DNA of 64,000 bases from CAZEIW01 sp964512305 (GCA_964512305.1 CAZEIW010000223.1:1-64000); one strand, 5' to 3'; counted from the stretch's first letter, positions 1 to 8,397 are shown. The notes: generated from the letters alone by a model not told the origin. Numbers and translations: made by a program.

Positions 1-671
1 ATCAGCGCGATCGCCAGTTCCCGGAATTGCGCCGGTTCGACCGGCACCAACCGGCCCGCCTCGGGCCAATGCATCCCCGCCTCGGTCACGATCGCATCCA
101 TCGGGACGTCGTGCTCCTGCGGACAGGTGGTCTCGATCCGGGCGAGCTCAAAGCCGACGCCGACCGCCAGCGGACGCGGCGCGGCGTGGGCGAGCGTGCG
201 ATCGAAATAGCCCCCGCCGTAGCCGAGGCGGTCACCGGCACGGCCGAAGCCGACCAGCGGCACCAGGACGATCCCGGGCTGAACGGGAGGGCCATCGGCC
301 GGGTACGGGATGCCAAGCGGACCCTGCCGCATCGCGACGCCGGGTTGCCAGAGGCGGAACTGCAGCGCCGCCGCACGTTGCACGACCGCCGGCAGCGCCG
401 TGCGAGCGCCTGCGAGGCGATACCGCCTCATCAGCCGCCGCGCGTCATATTCGGCCTTGATCGGCCAGCAGAACCCGACCACCATGCCGGGGCACACCGG
501 CAGCCCGCGCAGCAGGAACCCGGTGATCGTGTCGGACCACGCCTCTCGCAGCACGGCAGGAGCTTCCACGCGGCGCGCGATCAGCGTCGCGCGCAGCTCG
601 GCTCGCCAGGCCTGGATCGAGGTGCCCGCCGGTGTCAATTTGCGGCGCCGGGGGCCGGTCGCTGGCCGCAC
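1..671 (-). CDS. 5-formyltetrahydrofolate cyclo-ligase family protein (3' end outside window)
   Basis: ATP-dependent conversion of 5-formyl-THF to 5,10-methenyl-THF is the known role of this family in the cytosol. The reading frame runs on the minus strand to the left edge, so the C-terminus is missing. The visible protein carries the family signature GYGGGYFDRTL (near 195-225) preceded by LVPLVGFGRAGDRLG, and an ELRATLIARR segment near the N-terminus like the basic start of the family. No ATG is available: GTG at 671 directly follows an in-frame TAG, and TTG at 638 is the alternative start. The GTG abuts the tatD stop, so it is probably the last gene of the mltG-tmk-holB-pilZ-tatD operon. 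The family call is firm; the start is uncertain. Confidence 0.8.
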   Translation of the reverse strand, partial: MRPATGPRRRKLTPAGTSIQAWRAELRATLIARRVEAPAVLREAWSDTITGFLLRGLPVCPGMVVGFCWPIKAEYDARRLMRRYRLAGARTALPAVVQRAAALQFRLWQPGVAMRQGPLGIPYPADGPPVQPGIVLVPLVGFGRAGDRLGYGGGYFDRTLAHAAPRPLAVGVGFELARIETTCPQEHDVPMDAIVTEAGMHWPEAGRLVPVEPAQFRELAIAL

Positions 672-1466
672 CTAGATCCTAGAATCGACATCAACTACTC
701 TTTGTATGCTATTGAATAGACGATAAAAATTATCTGTCGTCACTGCAGCAATGTGCTCGGGAGCCTGCCCGCGGACGGCGGCCAGGCGCTCCGCCACCTT
801 GGCCACGTAGGCGGGCTCGTTGACCCGACCGCGGAACGGCACCGGTGCCAGGTAAGGAGCGTCGGTTTCGATGAGCAAGCGGTCGTCCGGGACTTCGGCC
901 GCGACTTCGCGCAGCGCGTGCGCGTTGTTGAACGTGACGATGCCGGAGAACGAGATATAAAAGCCCAGATCGAGCGCGGCGCGGGCGAAATCCCGGCTCT
1001 CGGTGAAGCAGTGCATCACGCCCCCCGCCTGTCCGGCGCGCTCCTCGCGCAGGATGGCCAGCGTGTCCTCGGGGGCCGCGCGCGTGTGCACGATCAGCGG
1101 CTTGCCGCTCTCGCGCGCGGCGCGGATGTGGGTGCGGAAACGCTCGCGCTGCCAGTCGAGCGGCTCGCCGAGGCGGTAATAGTCGAGCCCGGTCTCGCCG
1201 ATCGCGACCACCTTTTCATGCTGCGCCAGCCCGACCAGGGTCGCGACGTCGGGTTCGCGGCCTTCACGGTTGTCCGGATGCACGCCGACCGACGCGTACA
1301 GCATGGCGTGGGCCTGCGTGGCGGCCAGCACGCGGTCGAACTCCTCGAGCGTCACGCAAACGTTCAGTGCCGCATCGACCCCGGCCGCGCGCATGCGCGC
1401 CAGTACGCCGGGCAGGTCGGCCGACAGTTCGGGAAACGACAGGTGGCAGTGCGAGTCGACCCACAT
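672..1466 (-). CDS. tatD: TatD family metal-dependent hydrolase/DNase
   Basis: This is a cytosolic TIM-barrel metallo-hydrolase of the TatD/YcfH group, whose members act as 3'-5' exonucleases. The N-terminus has the metal-binding DSHCHL motif. The middle shows GVHPDN, AIGETGLDYY, LIVHTR and MHCFT, and the C-terminal half has LIETDAPYLAPVP, all diagnostic. At 264 residues it is full length. ATG 1466 is chosen because the family begins within a few residues of the DSHCH motif; longer frames upstream are spurious. It follows pilZ after a 138-bp spacer holding a 13-bp repeat. The last 25 codons (672-746) are strikingly AT-rich, using CTA, ATA, AGA, GTA and AGG, unlike the rest of the gene. Confidence 0.93.
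   Translation of the reverse strand: MWVDSHCHLSFPELSADLPGVLARMRAAGVDAALNVCVTLEEFDRVLAATQAHAMLYASVGVHPDNREGREPDVATLVGLAQHEKVVAIGETGLDYYRLGEPLDWQRERFRTHIRAARESGKPLIVHTRAAPEDTLAILREERAGQAGGVMHCFTESRDFARAALDLGFYISFSGIVTFNNAHALREVAAEVPDDRLLIETDAPYLAPVPFRGRVNEPAYVAKVAERLAAVRGQAPEHIAAVTTDNFYRLFNSIQRVVDVDSRI
722..734. repeat. AT-rich palindrome in the 3' end of tatD
   Basis: GATAAAAATTATC is a 5-bp inverted repeat around a short A/T core, embedded in an island rich in A and T (about 672-745) inside otherwise GC-rich DNA. It overlaps the last codons of tatD and precedes the folate cyclo-ligase gene on the minus strand. It may hold a promoter or an mRNA structure for that gene; no clear -35/-10 pair was identified. 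Confidence 0.3.
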
Positions 1467-1558
1467 ACGGTGGCTTCCGTGTTCGTCGCGTGACCGGCCT
1501 CGACCGGACCCGCACAGGCCCGCCGGCATGGCGGCTCACCGCGGACGCCGACAACAGC

Positions 1559-1597
1559 GGTCGACAGCGGGGGTCGACAGCAGAGGTCGACAGCCGC
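1559..1597. repeat. Three tandem copies of a 13-bp unit (core GGTCGACAGC)
   Basis: GGTCGACAGC recurs exactly at 1559, 1572 and 1585, a 13-bp period, each copy containing the palindrome GTCGAC. The array lies in the 138-bp spacer between pilZ and tatD on the minus strand. The three extra bases of each unit differ (GGG, AGA, CGC). It could be a small slippage-generated minisatellite or a multi-site protein-binding element; nothing in the sequence decides this. Confidence 0.7.
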
Positions 1598-1604
1598 CGC
1601 GCTA

Positions 1605-2024
1605 TCAGAGCGTGTGCGTCGGCCGCGCCGAGCGCAGCGCGGCGCCGAGCGCGTCTTCGATACGCTTGCGCGCCGTGTTCCCCGAGTCGTCGGATGGGAA
1701 CTGCACGCCGATGCCGGGCGTCTTCGCGGCGCCCCCGCCCGAGGGACTGACCCACACCACCTTGCCCGCAACCGGGATCTTCGCGGGATCGTCGAGCAAG
1801 GTGAGGATCAGGTAGACCTCGTCGCCGAGCTGGTAGGTGCGATTGGTCGGCACGAAAATGCCGCCGTTTTTCAGATACGGCATGTAGGCCGCGTAAAGCG
1901 CAGCCTTCTCCTTGATCGACAGGGACAGGACCGCCGGCCGGCCCGCCATGGCGGCTCCTGCCGCCCCAGCGCCCGTTCCGTTGCCCGCCGCAACAGCGAA
2001 ACGTCCCGGCGGTGTGTCGTTCAT
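1605..2024 (-). CDS. pilZ: PilZ domain protein (type IV pilus assembly PilZ-like)
   Basis: A 139-residue cytosolic protein with one PilZ domain after a Gly/Ala-rich N-terminal tail of about 30 residues. The core reads LSLSIKEKAALYAAYMPYLKNGGIFVPTNRTYQLGDEVYLIL, then KVVWVSP and GIGVQFP, typical of the PilZ that works with PilB/FimX in type IV pilus assembly. This subgroup usually lacks the RxxxR and DxSxxG residues for c-di-GMP, and neither is evident here. ATG 2024 is preceded by a GGGAGG ribosome site. It lies 43 bp after holB, the common proteobacterial order tmk-holB-pilZ-tatD. Confidence 0.88.
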   Translation of the reverse strand: MNDTPPGRFAVAAGNGTGAGAAGAAMAGRPAVLSLSIKEKAALYAAYMPYLKNGGIFVPTNRTYQLGDEVYLILTLLDDPAKIPVAGKVVWVSPSGGGAAKTPGIGVQFPSDDSGNTARKRIEDALGAALRSARPTHTL

Positions 2025-2067
2025 GGTGTCCTCCCGGCAGGGTAGGTTCCACCCCGACCCTGGTCCT

Positions 2068-3150
2068 TCATGTGCGCCCGGCCTCTTCTCCCCTGCCGGC
2101 AACCGAGCGACTGTACATCAACAGCACTCCCTCGATCGCGGATCGGGCATTCAGCGGATGCTCGGCATCGGCCCGCAGCACGCGCAGCGCGTCGAGCCAT
2201 GCACAAGCCGCGGGCAGCGTCCAACTGCGCGCCAGCCGCTCGAAGCTCGGCGCCCGGTCCGGATGATAGCGAAGCTGGCGCGCCAGCCGATACGCCAAAT
2301 AGTCCCATCCCCAGCGCTGAAACAGAGCGACTGCGCCCCCGATGGGCACCGTTCTGGGCACCTCGATCGCGACATCGGCGGGCGTCAGGCGCACCCCGCG
2401 CTCGAGCATCGCCAGCAGGCGCACGCGGGTCTCGGGCTCGAGGTCGTCCCCGGGCCCCCGCAGCGCCGCGATCGGCGCGCCACCGGTTTCCGACAGGCGC
2501 CGCTCGGGGTCGTCGACGCCTTGGGCACGCAGCCACTTCAGTGCCGTCGCCCGCGGCGGAACCGGCACCCGCAGCAAGGCGCAGCGCGACCTCACCGTGG
2601 GCAGGCACAGGTCGATCCGGTCCGACACGAGCAGGAACACGGTCCCCGCCGGCGGCTCCTCCAGGACTTTGAGCAGCGCGTTGCCGGCGAACGGATTGAG
2701 CGCCTCCACCGGTGCCAGCACGACGACGCGCGCGCCGCCGCGGTGGGTCGTGATGCCGGCGAATTCGGCCAGCTCGCGGATCGGCTCGATCTTCAGCTCG
2801 CGGCTGGGCTTGTTCCTGCCCTCGGCCGCCGGTTCGCCCGAAACCTCCTGCTCCGCCTCGGAATCCGGGTTGCGGCCTGCGCCGGGACGCCGGTCGGCCA
2901 TCGTCTCGGGCACGATCACGCGCAGATCCGGATGGTTGCCGGCTTCGAACAGCAGGCAGCCGGGGCATGTGCCGCACGCGCGCCCAGACGGGTCCGGCGT
3001 CTCGCACAGCAGATCATTCGCGGTCGACAGCGCGAGATCGAGCTTGCCGTTGCCTGCGGGCCCGTGCAGCAGGATCGCGTGCGAGCCGCGCCGCCGCAGC
3101 GCCTCGATCGCCGCGCGTACCGGCTCGTGCCAGGGGACTAGCTCAGCCAT
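2068..3150 (-). CDS. holB: DNA polymerase III delta' subunit
   Basis: A clamp-loader subunit of the replicative polymerase. The 360-residue protein begins MAELVPWHEP, has a P-loop-like HGPAGNGK near residue 30, the four-cysteine zinc module CGTCPGCLLFEAGNHPD, and the delta' hallmarks NALLKVLEEPPAGTVFLL and LPTVRSRC (the SRC motif). ATG 3150 overlaps the last 13 bases of tmk, implying coupled translation. An insert around residues 95-125 is rich in Glu and Arg and of low complexity. Residue 35 of the P-loop is Lys, but the family need not hydrolyse ATP. Confidence 0.93.
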   Translation of the reverse strand: MAELVPWHEPVRAAIEALRRRGSHAILLHGPAGNGKLDLALSTANDLLCETPDPSGRACGTCPGCLLFEAGNHPDLRVIVPETMADRRPGAGRNPDSEAEQEVSGEPAAEGRNKPSRELKIEPIRELAEFAGITTHRGGARVVVLAPVEALNPFAGNALLKVLEEPPAGTVFLLVSDRIDLCLPTVRSRCALLRVPVPPRATALKWLRAQGVDDPERRLSETGGAPIAALRGPGDDLEPETRVRLLAMLERGVRLTPADVAIEVPRTVPIGGAVALFQRWGWDYLAYRLARQLRYHPDRAPSFERLARSWTLPAACAWLDALRVLRADAEHPLNARSAIEGVLLMYSRSVAGRGEEAGRT

Positions 3151-3785
3151 GGCCGCAGCCGCTCCATGATGTCGGCCAGAACCTCTTGCGGTTCGCGCCG
3201 GCCGTCGACCACGAGGAATCGCTGCGACTCGGCTTCCGCCCGCGCCAGGTAGGCCGCCCGCACGCGCTCGAAGAACTCCGCGGGCTCGGCCTCGAAGCGG
3301 TCGGCGTCGCGCACCTTCCGCCGCCGCTGCGCCGCGGTCTCGGCGTCGACATCGACGACGATGGTCAGGTCGGGTCGAAGCTGCGGGTGGATCCATCGCT
3401 CGAGCGCGGCGATGCGCTGCGCGTCGACCCCGCGCCCCGCGCCTTGATAGGCGTAGCTGGCGTCGGTGAAGCGGTCGCTCAAGACCCAGCGCGAGCCCGC
3501 GAGCGCCGGCTCGATCACGTGCCGGACATGCTCCAGGCGAGCCGCGAACATCAGCAGCGTCTCGGTCAGCGGCTCCATCGATTGCGTGAGCATCATGGCA
3601 CGCAAGGCTTCGCCGAGCGGCGTCGCACCCGGTTCGCGCGTCACCAGCGGCTCGATCCCGAGGCGCCGCAGCTGCTGCGCCGTCGCGGCGATCTGCGTGC
3701 TCTTGCCGGCGCCGTCGACTCCCTCGAAGGTCACGAAGCGGCCGCGCCGCGCGGCCGGGCCGCCGGGTTGCGGGGCGGCGCTCAT
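3138..3785 (-). CDS. tmk: Thymidylate kinase
   Basis: Phosphorylates dTMP to dTDP in the cytosol. The protein of 215 residues shows the P-loop FEGVDGAGKST, the substrate motif TREPG, and the DRF.DASYAYQG segment of the LID region, with R-rich catalytic residues following. It has a short Pro/Gly/Ala N-terminal extension of about 14 residues. Its ATG overlaps the mltG stop as ATGA, and its stop lies inside holB, so the three genes are translationally linked. Confidence 0.95.
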   Translation of the reverse strand: MSAAPQPGGPAARRGRFVTFEGVDGAGKSTQIAATAQQLRRLGIEPLVTREPGATPLGEALRAMMLTQSMEPLTETLLMFAARLEHVRHVIEPALAGSRWVLSDRFTDASYAYQGAGRGVDAQRIAALERWIHPQLRPDLTIVVDVDAETAAQRRRKVRDADRFEAEPAEFFERVRAAYLARAEAESQRFLVVDGRREPQEVLADIMERLRPWLS

Positions 3786-4822
3786 TTCGCCACACCGGTT
3801 CCGGCGCGCTGGAAGCGGTCGACGGCGCGGTTGTGGGCGGCGAGCGTCTCGGAGAATTCCGAGCTGCCGTCGCCCCGCGCGACGAAGTACAGCGCCCGCG
3901 TCGAGTCCGGGTTCAGCGCCGCCTCGATCGCGGCGCGCCCGGGCAGAGAGATCGGCGTCGGCGGCAGACCCGCTCGCGTGTAGGTGTTGTAAGGCGTGTC
4001 GCGCTGGAGGTCGCGCTTGTGGAGCCGCCCGTCGTAGCGTTCGCCCAGCCCGTAGATCACCGTCGGGTCGGTCTGCAGCGGCATGCCCAGCCTCTGCCGG
4101 TTGACGAAGACCGCGGCGACCCTGCGCCGCTCGTCGGGGGAACCGGTTTCCTTCTCGACGATCGACGCCATGATCAACGCCTCGTAAGGGGTCTTGTACG
4201 GCAGCGAGCTCGCGCGCGACTGCCAGGCCTGCTCGAGCCGCTCGGCCTGCATCCTGTACGCCTGCCGGTAGACCTCGAGGTCGCTCGATCCGGTATCGAA
4301 CACGTAGGTGTCGGGCGCGAACAGTCCCTCCGGGTCGGTCTCGGCGGCCCCGATGGCGCGCAGCACCTGCGCGTCGCTCCAGGCGGCCGTGTCGTGCTTG
4401 AGCTCCGGGTATTGCGCAAGCGCTTCGCGCAGCTCGCCAAAAGTCCAGCCCTCGACGATCGTCAGCCGCTCGCGCAGCACGTCGCCCCGACGCAGCTGTT
4501 CGACCACCGCCCGGATCGAGGCTCCGCGCTCGATCGCATAGCGGCCTGCACGCAGTGCCTTGGTGGCGCCGGTGGCGCGCGCCGCGGCGACGAATTGCAG
4601 CTCGTCGACGTCGACGCCGGCCGCTCTCAGCTCGTGCGCGATGGAGCGCGCCGAGGCGCCCGCGGCCACGCGCACTTCTATCCGCTCCGACGCCATCGTC
4701 AGCGGCCGGTCGTAGAAATGCCAGCCGAGCACGGCCAGCGCGCCGAGCGCCAGCAGCAGCGCGAAGACGGCCGCGATCGATCTCAACCAGCGCTTCGAAC
4801 GACGTGCAGGCAAATGCGACAC
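3782..4822 (-). CDS. mltG: Endolytic murein transglycosylase MltG
   Basis: Inner-membrane lytic transglycosylase that cleaves nascent glycan strands and helps terminate peptidoglycan chains. The protein has a basic N-terminus, one TM helix (about residues 14-34, AAVFALLLALGALAVLGW), a LysM-like region, and the YceG core with IVEGWTFGELREAL, EGLFAPDTY, the catalytic-Glu motif IMASIVEKETG, VFVNRL-like VFVNRQRLGMPLQTDPTVIYG, and YNTYTRAGLPPTPIS. GTG 4822 is chosen: it starts just before the basic/TM segment, and no ATG exists upstream. It is the first gene of the tmk-holB-pilZ-tatD operon and diverges from ygfZ. Confidence 0.9.
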   Translation of the reverse strand: MSHLPARRSKRWLRSIAAVFALLLALGALAVLGWHFYDRPLTMASERIEVRVAAGASARSIAHELRAAGVDVDELQFVAAARATGATKALRAGRYAIERGASIRAVVEQLRRGDVLRERLTIVEGWTFGELREALAQYPELKHDTAAWSDAQVLRAIGAAETDPEGLFAPDTYVFDTGSSDLEVYRQAYRMQAERLEQAWQSRASSLPYKTPYEALIMASIVEKETGSPDERRRVAAVFVNRQRLGMPLQTDPTVIYGLGERYDGRLHKRDLQRDTPYNTYTRAGLPPTPISLPGRAAIEAALNPDSTRALYFVARGDGSSEFSETLAAHNRAVDRFQRAGTGVAK

Positions 4823-4919
4823 CGCGAATCCGCGGCCCGATCGAACGAAACCGCGATTGTCGCGCAAAACCCGCGACGGACAGCTTGCTGCCGCTGCGGC
4901 GGACCGCAACGGCGCTTCC

Positions 4920-4925
4920 TATAAT
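4920..4925 (+). promoter_or_regulatory. Candidate -10 (TATAAT) for ygfZ
   Basis: A perfect TATAAT lies 43 bp before the ygfZ ATG in the 145-bp mltG/ygfZ divergent region. No convincing -35 is seen at 16-18 bp upstream, so it is a candidate only. Confidence 0.4.
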
Positions 4926-4967
4926 GCCGGCTCGCTCACATTGGCTGCGACCGAACGGACGATCCCG

Positions 4968-5981
4968 ATGCCGGACTCCGGCGAATCCCCGAACAGCGGC
5001 ACCTGGCGCGCGCCACGCGAAGATATTGCGCGCGCGCTGGCCGGACCGGCGCTGGCCGTGCTCGACGATCTCGGCGTGATTGAGGCCGACGGCCCGGACG
5101 CCGCCGCCTTTCTGCAGTCGCAGTTGACCTGCGATGTGGCGGCGATCGACGCTGCCGCATGGACCTTGGGCGGCTACTGCAATCCCAAGGGCCGTCTGCT
5201 GGCGGTGTTCGAGCTGTGGCGCGCGGACGCCGGGTTTCGCATGCTGTTGCCGGCCGAGCTGGCCGTGCCCACGGCGCGCCGCCTGTCGATGTTCGTGCTA
5301 CGGTCGAAAGTCAGGGTATCCGACGCCTCCGGTGCCTGGGTCGCCTTCGGCCTTGTCGGCCCCGGCATGGCCGGGTTGCTGCAGGATGCCGGCATCGAGG
5401 TGCCCGCGCAGGACTGGGGCGCCAGCACGCTCGAAGACGGCGCGCGCCTGGCGCGCCTGCCCGGCGCGCCGCAGTGCGCCGAGCGCTTTGTGCTGCTGGC
5501 GCCGGCGCTGCAGCGCCAGCGCTGGCTCGATCGCCTGGGCGGCGCCTCGCGGGTCGACCGCGGCACATGGTGGTGGACCCAGATCGACGCCGGCATCCCC
5601 GCCGTCTTCAATCCGACGCTCGAAGCTTTCGTCCCCCAGATGCTCAATCTCGAGGTGCTCGGCGGCGTCAGCTTTCGGAAAGGCTGCTATCCCGGACAAG
5701 AAGTGGTGGCGCGCAGCCAGTACCTGGGCAAGCTCCGGCGGCGCATGGGTATCGGCCAGGCGGCCGATGCCCGCGCCGGCGACGACATTTTCGATGGCGC
5801 CGACCCGGCGCAGCCGGTCGGCAAGGTCGTGATGGCGGCGGCCGCGCCCGGCGGCGCGATGGATCTGCTGTTCGAATGCCCGACGGAGCGCGCCGCGGCG
5901 ACACTGCACGTCGGGACACCCTCCTCGCCCGCGGTCGTGGTGCGGCCTCTTCCCTATCGCCTGTTCGATCCGACCGCGTAG
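4968..5981 (+). CDS. ygfZ: Folate-binding protein YgfZ (Fe-S cluster repair)
   Basis: A tetrahydrofolate-dependent protein that helps keep certain 4Fe-4S enzymes active in the cytosol, structurally related to the glycine-cleavage T-protein. The 337-residue protein has FLQSQLTCDV, GYCNPKGRLLA, and the diagnostic KGCYPGQEVVAR with the conserved Cys near residue 238. ATG 4968 is preferred; an in-frame start 111 bp upstream would add residues that overlap the -10 element and have no homology-like features. It is followed after 50 bp by an NRDE gene, probably cotranscribed. Confidence 0.93.
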   Translation: MPDSGESPNSGTWRAPREDIARALAGPALAVLDDLGVIEADGPDAAAFLQSQLTCDVAAIDAAAWTLGGYCNPKGRLLAVFELWRADAGFRMLLPAELAVPTARRLSMFVLRSKVRVSDASGAWVAFGLVGPGMAGLLQDAGIEVPAQDWGASTLEDGARLARLPGAPQCAERFVLLAPALQRQRWLDRLGGASRVDRGTWWWTQIDAGIPAVFNPTLEAFVPQMLNLEVLGGVSFRKGCYPGQEVVARSQYLGKLRRRMGIGQAADARAGDDIFDGADPAQPVGKVVMAAAAPGGAMDLLFECPTERAAATLHVGTPSSPAVVVRPLPYRLFDPTA

Positions 5982-6031
5982 ACTGTCGCGGACACCTGAA
6001 CCTGGACAGAACCGATCGAGCCGACCTCAGC

Positions 6032-6880
6032 ATGTGCCTGATCCTGATTGCGTGGCAGTCGCACCCGGACTATCCCCTGGTGGTGGCGGCCAATCGCGAC
6101 GAGTTCTACGCCCGGCGCACCCGGCCCGCGGCGTGGTGGGGCCAGTCGGTCTCGCTGCTGGCCGGGCGCGACGACGAGGCGGGTGGAACGTGGCTCGGCA
6201 TCAATCGGCGCGGCCGGGTCGCGATGCTCACCAACGTGCGCTCGCCCAGCGAGCGCAATCCGCACGCGCCGTCGCGCGGACTGCTCGTGCTTTCGGCGCT
6301 GCAAAGCGTCGAGCCGCTGAACACCTGGCTGCAGGAAAATGCGCAGCGCGCGAACGCCTACAACGGCTTCAACCTGCTCGTCGGCGAGCCGCTGCCGGCG
6401 GCCGGGCGCGGCCTCGGTTCGCAGCTGGTCTACTTCAGCAACCGCCTCGAGCAGGCGGCCAGCCCGCTGCCGCCCGGAATCTTCGGGCTCTCGAACGCAT
6501 TTCTCGATACCCGCTGGCCCAAGGTCACACGCGCGGTCGCCGCGTTCGCCTGCCAGCTCGCGCGCCGCATCGATACCGACGCGCTCATGGGGCTGATGGC
6601 CGATCGCGAGCTCGCGCGCGACCGCGAGTTGCCCTCGACCGGCGTTCCGCGCGACTGGGAGCGCGTGCTGTCGGCGATCCAGGTGCGCGCCAACGGCTAC
6701 GGCACGCGCGCCACGACCGTGCTGGCGGTGCGCCGCGACGGCATGGTCAGCTTCACCGAGCGCAATTTCGATCCGCTCGACCCGGAGCGGCACACCGATC
6801 GCGCGTTCGAATTCGTCGTTGATGGCGTCGGACGCGGCGCGGAGAGCCTGGGCACGCGCGGTCGCAACGGCAACGTCTAG
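6032..6880 (+). CDS. NRDE family protein (TANGO2-like)
   Basis: Starts MCLILIAWQSHPDYPLVVAANRDEFYARRT, the signature of the NRDE family (the Asn-Arg-Asp-Glu motif at about residues 20-23, and the conserved Cys2 that could be an N-terminal nucleophile after Met removal). Further family traits are GGTWLGINRRGRVAMLTNVR and GYGTRATTVL. Length is 282 residues. The molecular role of bacterial members is not well established; the eukaryotic homologue TANGO2 is linked to lipid or haem handling. It probably shares the ygfZ transcript and ends 4 bp before the convergent membrane-protein gene. Confidence 0.85.
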   Translation: MCLILIAWQSHPDYPLVVAANRDEFYARRTRPAAWWGQSVSLLAGRDDEAGGTWLGINRRGRVAMLTNVRSPSERNPHAPSRGLLVLSALQSVEPLNTWLQENAQRANAYNGFNLLVGEPLPAAGRGLGSQLVYFSNRLEQAASPLPPGIFGLSNAFLDTRWPKVTRAVAAFACQLARRIDTDALMGLMADRELARDRELPSTGVPRDWERVLSAIQVRANGYGTRATTVLAVRRDGMVSFTERNFDPLDPERHTDRAFEFVVDGVGRGAESLGTRGRNGNV

Positions 6881-6884
6881 CGGC

Positions 6885-7985
6885 CTAGCGCTCGACCGGC
6901 CGGCACAGGAAAGCCAGCACCCCCGCGAACGCGAGGAGCGCCAGCGCGGTGCCGGTCGCGGCCGCCTGTTGAAGCCCGCGCCAGCCCTGCAGCGCGGCCG
7001 CCACGCGCAAGGCGAGCGCGAACTGCAACAGGCCGACGGGGACATACAGCGCGGGCCGATAGCGGACCGTCAGCCGCGCCACGGCGGGCAGGACCACCGG
7101 CGCGTGCCCGAACACCATCCCGAACACGAATCCGAGCGTCACCGCGTGCACGGCCGCATCGCGCCCGCCGGCGCCGGCGTCGAGGTCGCCCTGCATGCCG
7201 AGCAGCCCGCCCAGCGCCAGCCATCCGTAGCCAAGCAGCAGGCACGCTCCGATGTAGCGGGTCAGGCCCGCAGCCCGCAGGTTGCGCCGGGCGATGTCGA
7301 AGGCGATCAGCCAGATCGCGAGCGCAAGCTCGGCGCCCGCGAAAAGCCTCGATCCCCACTGGGCCTCGCGAGCCGCCAGCAGCGCCGCGGCCACGAGCAG
7401 CGCGGCGATCCCGACCAGCGAGCGAACCGCCGCGGCCGTCTGCGGACGCACGCGCGTCAGCTCCAGGCGCTCGGCGGCAATCGTCAGCAGCAGGAACGCC
7501 AGCCACCACATGACCGCGTAGGCCGTGCCGCCGCTCGCGGCCCAGACGCAATTGCCGGCCAGCAGGCATCCGGCACCGAGCGCCATCACCGCGAGGTAGA
7601 GCACCGGCGTGCGGCGCAACAGCGCAAGATGCAAGCCCAGGAACAAGGCGGCCGCCGCGACGAGCAGCGACTGGGCCCACAAGGCAGGCGCGCCGGCGAG
7701 CATGGCCAGACCGGCCGCGGCAGTCGCAGCGGGCACCGCGTAGCCGACGGCCCCTCCCAGCGCGACCGCGCGTTCCAGGCCGATCACGGTGCCGAAGAAC
7801 ACCGGCACCATCAGGACGCCATGCCAGCCGGCCAGCGCTGCGGCGGGCGCCCCGACGGCGATCCCCAGTCGTGCGAGTCCGCCGAGGATGCCGGTCACGA
7901 GCGCGAGCAGCGCCACCGGCAGCACGGCAAGTCGCGCGCGCCGCCAGCCGGGGGGCGATCGCGACGGGGCGCGCCCGCCTGCCAT
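6885..7985 (-). CDS. Polytopic membrane protein, NnrS-like
   Basis: A 366-residue protein made almost entirely of hydrophobic helices, about 11-12 TM segments by eye, with an Arg-rich cytosolic N-terminus. Conserved-looking polar spots are GWHGVLMVPVFFGTVIGLERAVALG, FLLLTIAAERLELTR and HAVTLGFVFGMVFGHAPVVLP, with His residues inside helices that could bind haem or metal. These resemble the NnrS-type proteins linked to nitric oxide response, but the match is by eye and tentative. It lies 8 bp after a MIP18-type Fe-S factor gene, so they are cotranscribed. The function is unknown. Confidence 0.6.
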   Translation of the reverse strand: MAGGRAPSRSPPGWRRARLAVLPVALLALVTGILGGLARLGIAVGAPAAALAGWHGVLMVPVFFGTVIGLERAVALGGAVGYAVPAATAAAGLAMLAGAPALWAQSLLVAAAALFLGLHLALLRRTPVLYLAVMALGAGCLLAGNCVWAASGGTAYAVMWWLAFLLLTIAAERLELTRVRPQTAAAVRSLVGIAALLVAAALLAAREAQWGSRLFAGAELALAIWLIAFDIARRNLRAAGLTRYIGACLLLGYGWLALGGLLGMQGDLDAGAGGRDAAVHAVTLGFVFGMVFGHAPVVLPAVARLTVRYRPALYVPVGLLQFALALRVAAALQGWRGLQQAAATGTALALLAFAGVLAFLCRPVER

Positions 7986-7993
7986 CGATCGCG

Positions 7994-8320
7994 TCAGTCG
8001 TCCCAGCCCAGGCTGCGTCGCAGCGCGGGGCTCATCCTCGAGGGGTCCCAGGGCGGTTCCTCGACGACGCTCAGATCGAACGCCGCGCCGGGCGGCAGGC
8101 AGCGGCGGACGGCACGCTCGACCTGCTCGACGATCGACTCGCCCATCGGGCAGGTCGGCGAGGTGAGCGCCATTTCGATCCGCAGCGCCGTACCGTCGCG
8201 CTCGATCCGATAGATCAGGCCGAGGTCGACGATGTTGGCGCCGATCTCTGGATCGTCGATCGCGCGCAGCGCCTCGACGATGGCGGGGACCGGATCAGGC
8301 TCCGTTTGGCGGTCGGACAT
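7994..8320 (-). CDS. MIP18/DUF59 family Fe-S assembly factor
   Basis: A 108-residue cytosolic protein of the SufT/PaaD/MIP18 superfamily: VEALRAIDDPEIGANIVDLGLIYRI followed by ALTSPTCPMGESIVEQVERAV, containing the conserved Cys of the TSPTCP motif. It ends VVEEPPWDPSRMSPALRRSLGWDD, typical of the metal-sulfur cluster biosynthetic group. ATG 8320 is chosen over TTG 8329. Members help mature Fe-S enzymes. It is the upstream partner of the NnrS-like membrane protein. Confidence 0.85.
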   Translation of the reverse strand: MSDRQTEPDPVPAIVEALRAIDDPEIGANIVDLGLIYRIERDGTALRIEMALTSPTCPMGESIVEQVERAVRRCLPPGAAFDLSVVEEPPWDPSRMSPALRRSLGWDD

Positions 8321-8397
8321 TGTCTGCAATAAGACTCATTGAACCGACATCTTTACGCGACGGTACACGGAGCGCCGCCGCGCGAAAATGATTCAGA

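Noticed and set aside
2068..3795. A 575-residue frame extending holB far upstream
   Set aside because: The upstream part is the shadow of tmk and mltG; only the last 360 residues show delta' motifs, and ATG 3150 matches the family start.
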